NCBI GenBank assembly: GCA_030278955.1 | Contig: JAOANR010000011.1 | Span: 49,649,417-49,713,416, forward strand | DNA length: 64,000 nucleotides | Source: Hygrophila difformis | Lineage: Eukaryota; Streptophyta; Magnoliopsida; Lamiales; Acanthaceae | Direction of reading: 5' to 3' | Shown: positions 44,477 to 55,810 of the stretch, one piece after another | Position numbering within the stretch: position 1 is the first letter of the stretch | Layout of the letters: each line of letters opens with the position of its first letter | Notes under the pieces: generated by a model | Told to the model about the DNA's origin: nothing | Seen by the model: only the letters and a program-made list of their open reading frames with translations | The model's database searches: none | Made by a program: the position numbers and the translations under genes

Positions 44477-45244
44477 AGGCAGAGGTTTTGGGCAGTTGCA
44501 ACAATGGCGGAAGATGATAAGTCCCCTTCATGCTTCAACATTCCAACTTCTCTGCATCCCCCACACCACCTATACATACACCTATACATACATGATACAT
44601 CCTTCCCTCCACCTACGGTTTCTCATCATTTCAAAAAATCATTTGATTCTCAGCCGCTCCTCCCATTTTCTATATTTTTGATTCTCCATTATTCATTCAT
44701 CCGATAATATTCTCCCTGCGCCCTTCCTTCCTTCCCCCCAACCCACCCCTCTCCCTTCCTCTGTCTCTTCTCTTTCTCCGCTTAATAATTTGTTTCTTTC
44801 TGTGTCTCTCTCTGTATATATATTGTATGGGCCTGTAGAAGTGATTGAAAGAGGAAAATTTGGGGCAGGCGTACAATTCCACAAAGGTTGAAAAGAAATT
44901 GATATTGCATTCGCGATCATATAAGGTATAACCAATCGTGTTTTTCGTAAAAATTTGAACGGTTTTGGTAATCATTCGCTGTGTTTGTTTTCACCTTTTT
45001 TGTAGAATCTCATAAAGATGCCTGCTTTTTTTTTCCCCTTTCCAGCATTGATTGATTGATTGATTGAATTTTGTGTCATTATGCGTTTCGTTTCGATGAA
45101 ATCGAAGAAAATAGATGCGAATTTTCGTTAATTATGTTGCTGTTGGTTGGTTTTAATTTGCAGAGATTATAGCATTGGCACGAAGAATCCAATCCAACAA
45201 ACTGTATTTCGGAATTTGTATTCTTAGCTTGCATTTCAATTTCA
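42885..45244. other. Intergenic and 5' region of the KLC-related gene
   Basis: Fragments rich in AATCGAATCG / AACCGAAC (about 43300-43430 and 43815-43930) look like diverged repeat arms. An A-tract of about 36 bases lies at 44440-44475. A pyrimidine-rich stretch at about 44730-44815 and GTATATATAT at 44814 fit a core promoter. A likely 5' UTR intron runs from the donor AAG|GTATAACC (about 44926) to the acceptor TTGCAG at about 45163. Confidence 0.5.
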
Positions 45245-47578
45245 ATGCCTGAATACGTCATGGATGGATCGAATGGTGATCAATTCGTCGGAAAGGACCA
45301 GGAGGAGCGTTACACGACCGCTCGTCGGGGCGCGTTCGCCGAGAGGTCTCCGAGGAGTACATTGAGCACACAGAGCCCGCCGTTGAGCACCGAGGGGAAC
45401 TCTCTTGACCTAGCCGTCGATGGGGTGGTCGACACCTCAATCGACCAGCTCTACCACAATATATGTGATATGCAGAGCTCGGATCAGTCTCCATCGAGGC
45501 GTAGTTTTCTGTCCTATGGTGAAGAATCGCGCATCGATTCCGAACTGAGGTTCTTCGCCGGAGGAGACTACAATGTGATGGAGGTGAAGAAGGAAGTTGT
45601 CTCTGAGGATAATGGAGGAGGAGACGACGCCGGTGTTGATGGCAGCAGGGCGTATAAGGATGAAAAACTCGGGCGTAAAAACGATGGCAGCGATGATAAG
45701 TCTGCGTCGCCAATGCAGGCGAAAAGGCTTTCGCCCCCAAGCGTTGGCTCGGAGGCCATTAGGAAGACTAGTGTAAAGAGCAAGACCTTCAATGGGAGGC
45801 CTCCAAATGGGAAGCAGACTGGCAAGGGTTTGAAAAGGATGAGCACTATATCGTCGATGAAAGTTGAGAGGAGCCCTCCTCATGGAGGTGCTAAGCTGCA
45901 GAATGGAGCAGATGATAACCATGGCGATGCAGAATATCTCGGGCCGTATCTACTGAAACAGGCGAGGGACATGATAATATCAGGGGATAATTATCAGAAG
46001 GCTCTTGAATTGGCTATTCGCGCGATGAAATCTTATGAGGTTTCATCGAATGAGAAGCCTAATCTTGATTATGTAATGTGCCTGCATATTGTGGCGGCGT
46101 TGTACAGCAGGCTGGGGCGGTACGCTGATGCTATCCCGGTTCTTGAGAAGTCGATTGATATTCCGGTGATGGATTTAGGGCACAACCATGCTCTTGCTAA
46201 GTTTGCTGGGTGTATGCAGTTGGGGGATACTTATGCTATGCTGGGGCAAATTGAGAATTCCCTGTTGTTCTACACTGCAGGTTTGGAGATCCAACGCCAA
46301 GTTCTTGGCGAAAATGATCCTCGATTTGGTGAGACTTGCAGGTATCTGGCTGAAACACATGTTCAAGCAATACAGTTTGATGAGGCTGAGAAGCTCTGTA
46401 TGATGGCTCTCAATATCCATAAAAAGAATGGCGCATCAGCCTCTCCAGAGGAGGCTGCAGATCGAAGGCTTCTCGGTCTTATCTGCGATTCCAAAGGGGA
46501 ATACGAAAGGGCCCTCGAGCATTATGTTCTTGCCAGCATGGCCATGGCAGCAAACAACCAAAATGAAGATGTGGCAGCCATAGACTGCAACATTGGGGAT
46601 GCCTACCTATCGTTGGCGCGATATGATGAAGCCATCTTCGCCTACCAGAAAGCCCTCAACATGTTTAAGTCATGTAAAGGAGAGAATCATCCTTCAGTCG
46701 CCTCAGTCTACGTTCGTTTGGCTGATTTGTACAACAAGATTGGGAAATTCAGCGAATCCAAATCCTACTGCGAAAATGCTCTTCGCATTTACTGCAAGCC
46801 AACCCCTGGAAGCCCTCCGGAGGAGATTGCCAGCGGATTGGTGGATATATCTGCTATCTATGAGTCCATGAACGAGCCACAGCGCGCAGTGCAGCTGCTC
46901 CAGAAGGCCATAAAAGCATATGGCAATGCACCAGGTCAGCAGAGCATAATTGCAGGAATTGAGGCTCAAATGGGAGTCTTGTACTATATCTTGGGTAGCT
47001 ATTCTGAGTCTTACAGCGCTCTGAAGAACGCTACAAGAAAGTTTCGATCCACAGGGGAAAAAAAATCAGCCCTTTTTGGGATAGCTCTCAATCAAATGGG
47101 GCTTGCCTGTGTGCAGCTTTTGTTAATAAATGAGGCTGCAGATCTCTTTGAGGAAGCCAGAACTATTCTGGAGGCTGAATGTGGACCATACCACGCTGAT
47201 ACATTGGGAGTTTACAGCAATCTTGCAGGAACATATGATGCAATGGGCAGGTAACTAGTCATAGATGTTATTAAATGATTGACTATATTTATTTGCAGGT
47301 CATTTTAACAGACATTATTAGCCTCTGCATACATGTTGTTAACTGAGAGTGTCTGCAGGACTCCTGATGCTGTCGAAATCTTGGAATATGTGGTCGAAAT
47401 GAGGGAGGAGAAGCTCGGGACTGCAAATCCCGACGTGGAGGATGAAAAGCGCCGTCTGGCTATATTGTTGAAAGAAACAGGAATGGTGAGGACAAGGAAA
47501 TCAAGATCACTGGAGAAACTGCTTGTCAAAAACTCTCACAACTTTGGGCCTTACGACGACGTCGTTGAGGAGGTATGA
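45245..47578 (+). CDS. Kinesin light chain-related TPR protein (KLCR/CMU type), 2 exons
   Basis: Plant kinesin-light-chain-related protein. In the family these lie along cortical microtubules, bind IQD scaffolds and keep microtubules in place while cellulose synthase moves. Exons 45245-47250 and 47359-47578 (GT-AG intron; the AG|G split codon restores frame), 2,226 bp, 741 residues. The first ~230 residues are disordered, Ser/Arg-rich and basic. Tandem TPR helices follow to about residue 690, for example YLGPYLLKQARDMIISGDNY, NIGDAYLSLARYDEAIFAYQ and NLAGTYDAMGR. The end is short and basic (RTRKSRSLEKLL). The ATG chosen is the first in frame; MDGSNGDQ five residues later is an alternative start. 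Confidence 0.93.
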
Positions 47579-48330
47579 GAAAGGTGCAGTGTCCTGGTGT
47601 ATGTGTGTGTTGTTTTTTTCTTCTCATTCAGGTTTAAACAACTGTTGGATTGTCTGTGTTTTTTTGGTGCCATGTCTTTGTATTTACAAAAATGATGAGT
47701 GTGTGTGTGTGCAGATGTAAGTAAAACAAATACTCCTAATAAGAAAGAAAGAAAGAGAAATAAGTGAAGACTAATTAGGTGATGTATCCATTGCATTAAG
47801 GACAATGGAAGAATTTGAAAATGGCCCTTTCCTGTGAATATTGTCTCTGTGTAAAATGTTCTTTTTTTGTGTATCTTGTGGTATAATGAAGCAAAGATGA
47901 GATTTCATTTTCATTTGTTGTTGGAACAACTACCATTGATTGTTGATGTTGAACTATAGAGGTAAGAGTCTTTAAGGAGGCTTTTGTTCTGTTTATCCAT
48001 CAATATGTCTTGGAAATGGGATTATGTGATGACTGATGAGACATTGGACTTATAATTGGTTAGAGTTTGAAAAGATGATGACTTGTTATTATTGATGGGA
48101 ATCTTACAAGTTGTTGCTATCTTATTAACCCCACTTGTGGTTAATTCTGCATTCTTTTAATTTCTGGTTTGGGAATTTGAGGGTTTGCCAAATGAGATCC
48201 TATTCTTAATATAATTGAAATAATTAATAATATTATAACTTTATCTTAGAGTGTATATAATGTGTTTGAGTGTAGGGATATACTAAACGAAATTCATTAT
48301 GAAGCATTTGAGTTATAAATAAATTATATT
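47579..48330. other. 3' flank of KLC-related gene
   Basis: Presumptive 3' UTR with (GT)n near 47698-47712, then AT-rich spacer. Confidence 0.5.
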
Positions 48331-48331
48331 A

Positions 48332-48588
48332 CCTCCGTTCTTGAAAGTTGTTTACATTTGATTACGTGTCACTATTCACAACACAGACTTTCACTTAAAG
48401 TTTTATCATAGTTATACAAGTTATAATATAGTCAAGTGAGATCTTGTTAGATTCGTCTCGTCATGTATTTTTTAAATATCGAACTTTTAGAATTTTTATT
48501 TATACCAAACTTGAGTTATTTGTAGTTTAAAATGTGCGTTAACTGCGTGATACGTGGGCCCGTAAAAAACTTTCAAAAACAGAGGAAT
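48332..48588. mobile_element. Stowaway-like MITE
   Basis: Ends CCTCCGTTCTTGAAAGTTG and CTTTCAAAAACAGAGGAA near TA. Interior CAAGTGAGATCTTGTTAGAT is conserved with 36646-36905. Confidence 0.8.
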
Positions 48589-48663
48589 TACTATTTAAAC
48601 TTAAAATCTACTTATACTAATAGAATAAATCATTAATGTAATATAATGGGTATCATTCAACAC

Positions 48664-48679
48664 ATCATCATCATCATCA

Positions 48680-48750
<71 letters not shown>
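48664..48750. repeat. Compound microsatellite (CAT)n(TAT)n
   Basis: Six or so CAT units run directly into more than twenty TAT units. The minus-strand frame reading poly-Asn here is an artefact. Confidence 0.95.
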
Positions 48751-48753
<3 letters not shown>

Positions 48754-49468
48754 CAATATAATGCCTTCCATGCTTGCAAATTTGATCATCAACGTTGAAC
48801 GCTACTAACATAATACTCCAGGACTAGGAGCCATGGAGACTTTATAATCCCTTTTTTTAACTTGTAAGTTAATGCAATTTGTAGGATTTATAATTGGGCC
48901 TTGGAATAATCTTGGCAATAATAGAAACTGGGCCATGCCAATTACGCCCATTCATAAGCAAGCAAATATAAGGTCCATTGGGCCAATAATACTACTACGG
49001 GCTTATTTTTTTTAGAATAATGGCTGACAATTTGTCTATTCACTTTTAATGGGTCATAGCCCAAATTGCCCAAAGTAGTTCTCTTCATCTATGTTTCATA
49101 CATAAATTTCATCTGTACCTGCACATAAAATTAAAGGTGAACAATCAGCATCGTCAACTATATACAGTATATTCCAAAGCAAGGCAGTTCAGGATATATA
49201 TATAGATATAAATAATAAAATTGTGTGTTACTCTTTACCACAAAATGTCATCTCATCTCAACTATACATAAATAGGAAATGGGACAACAATATAATCTTC
49301 CATTCATGTGGATTGTATGGATAGTTAGACGAAATACAGCTTTAGGGCAGTGACTGCCTGCCTAACCCTTTTCTTTTTTTTTTCTTTTTCTTTTTCTTTT
49401 TTGTTTGGGGTTTTACTACTCTTGCTAGTGGCCAATCAGTCAGTATTATTATGTCTGTGTGTCATATA

Positions 49469-49477
49469 ACCCTCTTT
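49469..49477. repeat. 9-bp TSD of the 1.6-kb MULE-like element, left
   Basis: ACCCTCTTT, repeated exactly at 51121-51129. Confidence 0.7.
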
Positions 49478-51120
49478 CGAATAAGTTCCTGTCCGGAGTC
49501 CGGATATCCGGACGTGTTCTCCGGATGCATATAGTGTGCTGCCCACCACAAATCAAAGTATTGCAGTTATTTATCATATTGACTTTCCTTTTTCTTGGAG
49601 TGATTAGTGGTAATTATTGATATGTCATATTTTTTGGATGTCCTAAAATCTAGGACAATTTTTATAGCATATATTTCTACACGTGTGTTATCAGATTTTT
49701 TCCCAAAGTTGAGAACATTGTGCAAAATCTGTCCCCACCATTGCTTATCTATTGGACCGCCATATGTTATTTCAATTTTATAACCCTTTCCCCATTTTGT
49801 CTTTACTCTAAAATCTTAGTGAAAAGGACACAACATCCCCTTCCCTAAAAAACCGAAACCCACGCAACAAACCCTTCCCCCCACCCCACCATCAATTCTT
49901 GTTGAACGTGCATAGGTTCCCCCAAGTCACATTTTTATCATTTGAGACATTGCCACCTATGAGCTGAAGATGCTTATTAGTTTTTTACGAATTACAACAT
50001 TAATGCTATAATACTGCTTCCAATGTGTTCTGCAATAGTTTCAGATATGCTCTACATGTCACATCTTAATGCTTCCAGACATTGCCACATATGAGCGAAG
50101 CAGCTGTATTTTTTTAAACAGATTATATCATTAATGCTACATTACTGCTGGAACTGTGTTCTTCAATAGTTCCATATATGCTACTGTTATGCTGCAAACG
50201 TGTTCTGCCACAGATTCCTTACTGTTTACCTTGTACCCTTCTTTGCTACAGCAATACATCATCCACCTCACCACTGATTTGTCTCTCGGATCACATCTTT
50301 CGTATTCTTTCCGCACAGAAAACCCACGGCCATGTGCGAAATTGCAATAAGCACTATATGCATCTCTAACAGTTTTGAATTCAACACTTTCAAAATCCTT
50401 TTATATCTGCTAAATTTAACGAACAAATCATCAATTCAAACGTCAATAAGATCATTACAAATCACTGTTTTCGATCACCAATATCCTCCAGATTCAAACA
50501 TAAAAAACACGGGAAACTATAACAACATATGATACAATGGTCACCTGAAAACACTTTTGTTACCCCGGTAGATTCGGTGTCGTCTTCGTCGGCATTGAAT
50601 AAAGAGAACACCTCGGGAGACAATTCATCACACATGTCTTCAGCCACAACATTATCGGACAATCCAAAAACAGGATTCGCCTTTGAACCAACACCTCTCC
50701 GCAACACATCATTGGCGCTCCATGAAATTGATATCCCCTCGGCTGTCTCGTCATCAACGACGTTGTTTACATCACTTGCTATAGAACACTCACGACTAAA
50801 CCCTAAATCTTCTGGCACTTGATTGAGATCTATCATATTCGATTTCTCAATCCCGTCGAGTCTATAGAATTTGGTTCTTACACTGCCATTGCACAGCACA
50901 CCCAAAAAAATTGAATCTTCATCCACTACCAATTAGGGAGTTACTAATCATCCATTCATTGCTCCCATAATTTTTGGAATTTAGTGATCCACTTTCCATA
51001 AGTATTTAATGCATGTTAATGGTAAGAAACTCCACTCAAGTGACGCGTAGCACAAGGTTTGCATAGAGGCAACACCTCCGCATATGCGGATTCTAATATG
51101 TCCGGATAGTAACTCTATTG
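49478..51120. mobile_element. MULE-like element with palindromic ends and a 156-codon ORF
   Basis: 1,643 bp between 9-bp duplications (49469-49477 / 51121-51129). The ends are similar in inverted orientation (CGAATAAGTTCCTGTCCGGA against CAATAGAGTTACTATCCGGA, about 14 of 20 matching). Each is followed inward by a perfect palindrome: GTCCGGATATCCGGAC at 49498-49513 and CCGCATATGCGG at 51078-51089. An internal tandem repeat of ~130 bp covers about 49944-50205. It has no transposase motif; the ORF at 50462-50932 could be captured host sequence. Confidence 0.65.
50462..50932 (-). CDS. Hypothetical 156-residue ORF inside the MULE-like element
   Basis: Not recognised. The protein is acidic (runs such as VVDDETAEG and NADEDDTES) with a Cys-containing end (CIICCYSFPCFLCLNL). 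The flanking sequence is AT-rich while the ORF is closer to 45% GC, which suggests separate origin. It might be an exon fragment of a host gene or a transposase N-terminus. No splice partners are seen; expression is unknown. Confidence 0.35.
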   Translation of the reverse strand: MVVDEDSIFLGVLCNGSVRTKFYRLDGIEKSNMIDLNQVPEDLGFSRECSIASDVNNVVDDETAEGISISWSANDVLRRGVGSKANPVFGLSDNVVAEDMCDELSPEVFSLFNADEDDTESTGVTKVFSGDHCIICCYSFPCFLCLNLEDIGDRKQ

Positions 51121-51129
51121 ACCCTCTTT
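51121..51129. repeat. 9-bp TSD of the 1.6-kb MULE-like element, right
   Basis: Exact copy of ACCCTCTTT at 49469-49477. Confidence 0.7.
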
Positions 51130-51460
51130 GGTTCTTACCAAACCCCACATACACACATGCACACCACTTAATTATATATACTACTACTACTACAACTGCT
51201 AATAACTAATTAAATCACTCAGACTTTAATGTCTTAATTTCTTCTACATTTAACAAACATTGATTGTTGGATGTCTGTTTCTGTTGATTGTCGTTGGGTT
51301 TGTGGTTCTGGAAACGGTGAACCCAAAAACTCCCAATAAATTAATTTTCTGCTGTATCAGTAAATATCAAACCTGTTTGATCAGTAAATATCATGGAATT
51401 AGTTATCATAATCCATCAAAATAAATAAACGATCCTCTTTAAGGGGATCGGATGACATTT

Positions 51461-51627
51461 TTTTGTTTTTTTAAGGAGTCATTCAAGCCTGGTAAAATGG
51501 GTAGTGGGAGTCCATGCCACACAATTACAAAAGGGAATAAAAGGGAGGGATAAGGGGCCAGTGGGGAATCGAACCTCCAACCTTCCATTGGAAAGAGACT
51601 TAACCACTTGGGCTAAGTCCTCATCCC
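51461..51627 (-). mobile_element. tRNA-derived SINE, copy 1
   Basis: Flanked by a perfect 16-bp duplication GGATCGGATGACATTT (51445-51460 / 51628-51643). On the minus strand the head has a pol III A box TAGCCCAAGTGG (51604-51615) and B box GGTTCGATTCC (51565-51575). The A-rich tail is at the left end. About 167 bp; the non-tRNA tail includes GTAATTGTGTGGCATGG. Confidence 0.88.
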
Positions 51628-51826
51628 GGATCGGATGACATTTGATTATTCCAGCATGCAATTTTACACCAACGCTGGCTCAACCCTTTTTGGAGCCATG
51701 AGAAAATGAATAAATAAATAAAATTGGGGCTCTAAATTTTAACCTCTATGTAATAATAATATGAAGTACTCATATTATTTAATTTATTATTAATAAATCA
51801 TAAATTTAAAAAATACAACTAAAGTA

Positions 51827-52087
51827 CTCCCTCCGTCCCATTTAACATGTCTTGTTTCATTTCTGCACACAATCCAAATGCACATTTTCAATTGTTAATA
51901 TCTCAAAATATGTAAAACAAAAAATTATGTAAAATATATATTTTTAAACTACATGATTTCACGATTCTAACAAGACCCAACTCGACTATTTTTCTTTAAA
52001 TATATACTTGCAATAATATTGAGTCAAAATTAAATAATGAACAGTGCCAAAAAATCAAACAAGACAACTAAAGTGGGACGGAGGGAG
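51827..52087. mobile_element. Stowaway-like MITE, near-intact
   Basis: 261 bp between TA dinucleotides. Perfect outer ends CTCCCTCCGTCCCA / TGGGACGGAGGGAG. Interior TTCTAACAAGACCCAACTCG places it in the same subfamily as 17363-17633. Confidence 0.9.
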
Positions 52088-52120
52088 TAATATAGAGTAA
52101 TGTCTAATAAAGTTGTTACT

Positions 52121-52285
52121 TTTTTTTGGAGGAGCCATTGAAGGCCTGGAAAGGGGTGGTGGGAGCCCATGCCACACAATTACAAATGGGAAATAAAGGG
52201 AGGGATAGGGGGCCGGTGGGAATCGAACTTCCAACCTTCCGTTGGAAGTCAAGGGACTTAACCGCTTGGGTTATGTCCTCATCTC
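52121..52285 (-). mobile_element. tRNA-derived SINE, copy 2
   Basis: Direct repeat AATAAAGTTGTTACT(T) at 52106-52120 and from 52286. Same head and tail as copy 1 on the minus strand, including AATCGAACTTCC (B box) and CCGCTTGGGTTA (A box). Poly(A) tail at left. Confidence 0.87.
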
Positions 52286-52412
52286 AATAAAGTTGTTACT
52301 TGAAATCTTGTTTAGCATTAATTCGTAAAGCAAAATTGTCAATCAAATCCTTATGAGTAATTTTGTCAGCGCGCCAGGCATTATATTATCAACGTATTTC
52401 CAATTTCAGTAA

Positions 52413-53081
52413 GGGTTTGTTCTGCACGTAGTTTTTGGGAGCTTTTGGTAGCTTTAGCTTTTACTTCCTCAGTTTTTATTTGTTTGCTACGAACCCACAT
52501 CACACGCAATCCAATGCACATTTTAAATCGTTAATAACTCATGTTGGGTACAAGTAAAAATTCTATAAGTTCCATATTTAAAAACTACATGACGAGACGA
52601 ATATAACAAGATCACACTTGACTATATTTTAACTTGTATAGCTATGAGAAAAATTGAAATCAAAGTAGTTCAATGAATAGTGACAAAATATCTAATATAG
52701 CTAACAATAAAAAACGGAGGGATATTTGAAAACAAAAGCTCCGTTCTGCACACTAACTTTTGGGAGCTTTTGGAGGCTTCTTTTTAGAAGCTACTTGTAT
52801 TAGGGTTTAGGCTTCTTTTATTTTTTAACGCTACCTGTAGTAGCGTTAAAAAATAAGTTAGTAGCTTATTCTTGAGCAATTACAATTTTAACCCAATAAC
52901 CAACCCACTACCCGTTAGTCTACATAAATATTTGTCCTTTTTATGTCATTTCATACATTTTTTTTACAACTACAGCTAGTTGTACAAAACACTTAAATAG
53001 AACTGACAGCTACAGCTCCCTACAACTCCAGCTCCCTACAGCTACAGCTCGCAGCCACAGCTCTGCATGTAGAACAGACCC
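52413..53081. mobile_element. Harbinger/Tourist-type MITE containing a Stowaway insertion
   Basis: TAA duplication (52410-52412 / 53082-53084). Ends GGGTTTGTTCTGCACGTAG and TGCATGTAGAACAGACCC. Same family as 36355-36615. A Stowaway-like MITE (52464-52722) is inserted near the left end. Confidence 0.8.
52464..52722. mobile_element. Stowaway-like MITE nested in Harbinger-type MITE
   Basis: Flanked by TA. Ends CTTCCTCAGTTTTTATTTG and CAATAAAAAACGGAGGGA. Interior ACGAGACGAATATAACAAGA is the family interior. Confidence 0.82.
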
Positions 53082-53267
53082 TAAGTAATTTCCCAATCGT
53101 CAATTAAATCCTTGTTAATTAAATCCTTATAAGTAATTTGATCGATCAATTAAAATTACTTCATCCATTACAAATTGGTTTTAGATTAAAATCTTACTTC
53201 CTTGTCTAACAACTACAACGGAAACTACTAACATTTTTTTTTCTAGCTTATTCATTATCATGTAGTA

Positions 53268-53470
53268 CTCCCTCCGTCCCAACAATAATTGTGTCTCATT
53301 TGACTTTTGACATTGTTATCGCAATTATAAAAGGAAAAAATATAGTCAAGTTCGGTTTTGTTAGATTACAATATAAGTTTTACTTATACACATTTTAAGA
53401 TATTAACCGTTAAAGAAAAATGCATTGGATAGCGTGCCCAAAATTTTTGAGACACAAATAGTGGGATTAG
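53268..53470. mobile_element. Stowaway-like MITE, right end degraded
   Basis: Left end CTCCCTCCGTCCCAACAATA after TA; inverted partner GAGACACAAATAGTGGGAT at about 53450-53468, with the last bases lost. Confidence 0.65.
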
Positions 53471-54103
53471 TTTCTTTCTTATTTTAAATGGAACCCGCCA
53501 CAACCGAGTTCTGATTTTCATTCCACCAAATTATATAATGGAAGTAGTCAATATAATTTTCAACTTCATTACATAATACTAGGATTATTAATTGAATTTC
53601 ATGGTTGTATATTAACATTTTTATCGCAATATACAAACAAGCTGCATTTAATTAAATTGGCCGACCAAATTTATCAAAGAATTTATTATTGTATAAAATA
53701 AAATAAATAGAAATAATTTGAGACCAGGCCATACAACCATACTAATAATAAACAATCCCATGCCGAGCGTTCGTCTCTATTCCTAAAATGAGCTCGACAA
53801 TTGTCAAGGAGATATTTTCGCATTTCAAATTAATAGTATAAAACAAGATTGAAGAGAATTGGCAAACCACTGAACCAGTACCATAATAATTTGATAATTT
53901 CAAATCCCTCTTTTATCTTATGTGAATTGAAGGATAACTTCTTCTGTACATATGTAAATAATGAATTAATGTACAGCAATTAATTAAAGTAATGCATTTT
54001 ATTCAAATATTAATGTAGAAGTTTACAACCTCGTAGGCTCGTCCATTCACTTAGCTTAATGTGTGATCAAATAATTTATTCATACGAAGTATCATTTTAT
54101 TAT

Positions 54104-54112
54104 TAATATATA
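54104..54112. repeat. 9-bp TSD of foldback element, left
   Basis: TAATATATA, repeated at 55322-55330. Confidence 0.8.
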
Positions 54113-55321
54113 GAGCAAATCCCAAAAAATAGACCCCAACTATGTCAAAATATTCACTTTGGTTCCTAAACTTTTTTATTGGAAAAAAACTAGACCACAA
54201 CTTTTAAAAGGTGGAAGAAACTAGACCTCCACCCAAAATAATTTTTGTAAAAATATTCCCAGCCCTTTACTTTTTTTCCTTCTTATTTCAACACCAAAAA
54301 TTCTTATAGCCATTAAATTTATAATTTTCTTTATGAATTTTAATAAATAATTGACCGAACATGCTTGTGTAAATAAAATTATAACTAACGATTAAAAATT
54401 TAGATTTCAAAATATTTTAAACCTTTAAAACAATTAATTTTTTAAATAGTTATATTTTATAGAGAAAATATATTGGAATCATAATACATTATATTATTAT
54501 TAAATAGAACTATATCTCAACTTATATTTAGTGGACCAAAATAGAATACTAAGTTGAAAGTTTTATAATAAAAGTAACAATATATTTGACATCATTTTTC
54601 AAAATAATTAAATATTAATTAATTAATTAATAAATTAACAAATGAATATATAAATCAAACAATCGATATAATTTATTTAAAGTTTTTCATCAAACAATCG
54701 ATAGAATTTTAAAGTTTTTCTTATATGAGTAAATATTTTATTATTTTGACAAATAATGTCAAGTATAAAATTTCCTATAATATAATAAATATATGTACTT
54801 TTATTATAAATTATTCAATTTTAAGTATTTTATTTTTGGGCTCCACTAAATATAAATTTAGATATAATTCTATTTAATAATAATATAATTTATTATGATT
54901 CCAATATATTTTCTCTATATCCTTTCCAAGCCTTAATTGGTTGTTCAGCTAAAAAATATATATCCTATAAAATATGAATATTTAAAAATTAATTTTTTTA
55001 AAGGTTTAAAATATTTAAAAATCTGAATTTTGAATCGTTTGTTAAAATTTTATTTATGCAAACATGTTTGGTAAATTATTTGTTAAAAAATTCATAAAGA
55101 GGATTATAAACTTAATGGCTATAAGAATTTTTGGTGCTAAAATTAGAAGGAAAAACTGTAATGGGGTGGGAAATGATATTTTCACAAAAATTATTTTGGG
55201 TGGAGGTCTAGTTTCTTCCAACTTTTAAAAGTTGAGGTCTAATTTTTTCCAATAAAAAAGTTTGGTACCAAAGTGAAGATTTTGACATATATAGTTGGGA
55301 TCTATTTTTTGGGATTTGCTC
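54113..55321. mobile_element. MULE-type foldback with ~450-490-bp inverted arms
   Basis: 1,209 bp with a 9-bp duplication TAATATATA. Perfect ends GAGCAAATCCCAAAAAATAG / CTATTTTTTGGGATTTGCTC. The left arm runs to about 54535 and the right arm from about 54838; complementarity includes ACTAGACCTCCACCCAAAATA against ATTTTGGGTGGAGGTCTAGT. The ~300-bp centre is AT-rich without an ORF. A transcript through it would fold into a long hairpin. Confidence 0.88.
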
Positions 55322-55330
55322 TAATATATA
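55322..55330. repeat. 9-bp TSD of foldback element, right
   Basis: Exact copy of TAATATATA at 54104-54112. Confidence 0.8.
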
Positions 55331-55810
55331 ATTTTGCCATATGTTATGAAGTATAATTAATTAAAAGACTATAGCCATCAATTTAACAACCAGTAACAAT
55401 GAAAGAAAAAAATAAATAAATATTTTGTTTCTATAAGCTAAGTCAACGATATATAGAGAATAATTTTAGCATACTTTATTGGGTGTATTGAAAAATTTGC
55501 CGGCAATATTTAAATGGTGAACGCGCATCATTATCGTCAATTTCACCATTTTCGGTAAATTATTTTTTCAATTAACAGAACTTTTTGTTCAAATAACAAT
55601 TATTTTTTCGAAAAACAATTTGTTGAATTAATTCTTTCATGATTTTGAATACAACAAACGGAATCAGCCATCAAGCAACATTACCGTACATATTTTTATT
55701 TTGTTTTTCCCTCACATGTAATTACATGAGATGAGAAAATATTTTTAATTTCAAGAGTTATACACATACGTATAGAGATACGGTCTTTAATTAAGAGAGC
55801 AGCCGGAATA
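55331..55810. other. 3' flank of DUF1645 gene
   Basis: AT-rich; presumptive 3' UTR of the minus-strand gene; nothing else seen. Confidence 0.4.

Noticed and set aside
48601..48792. Poly-asparagine frame
   Set aside because: Artefact of the (CAT)n(TAT)n microsatellite.
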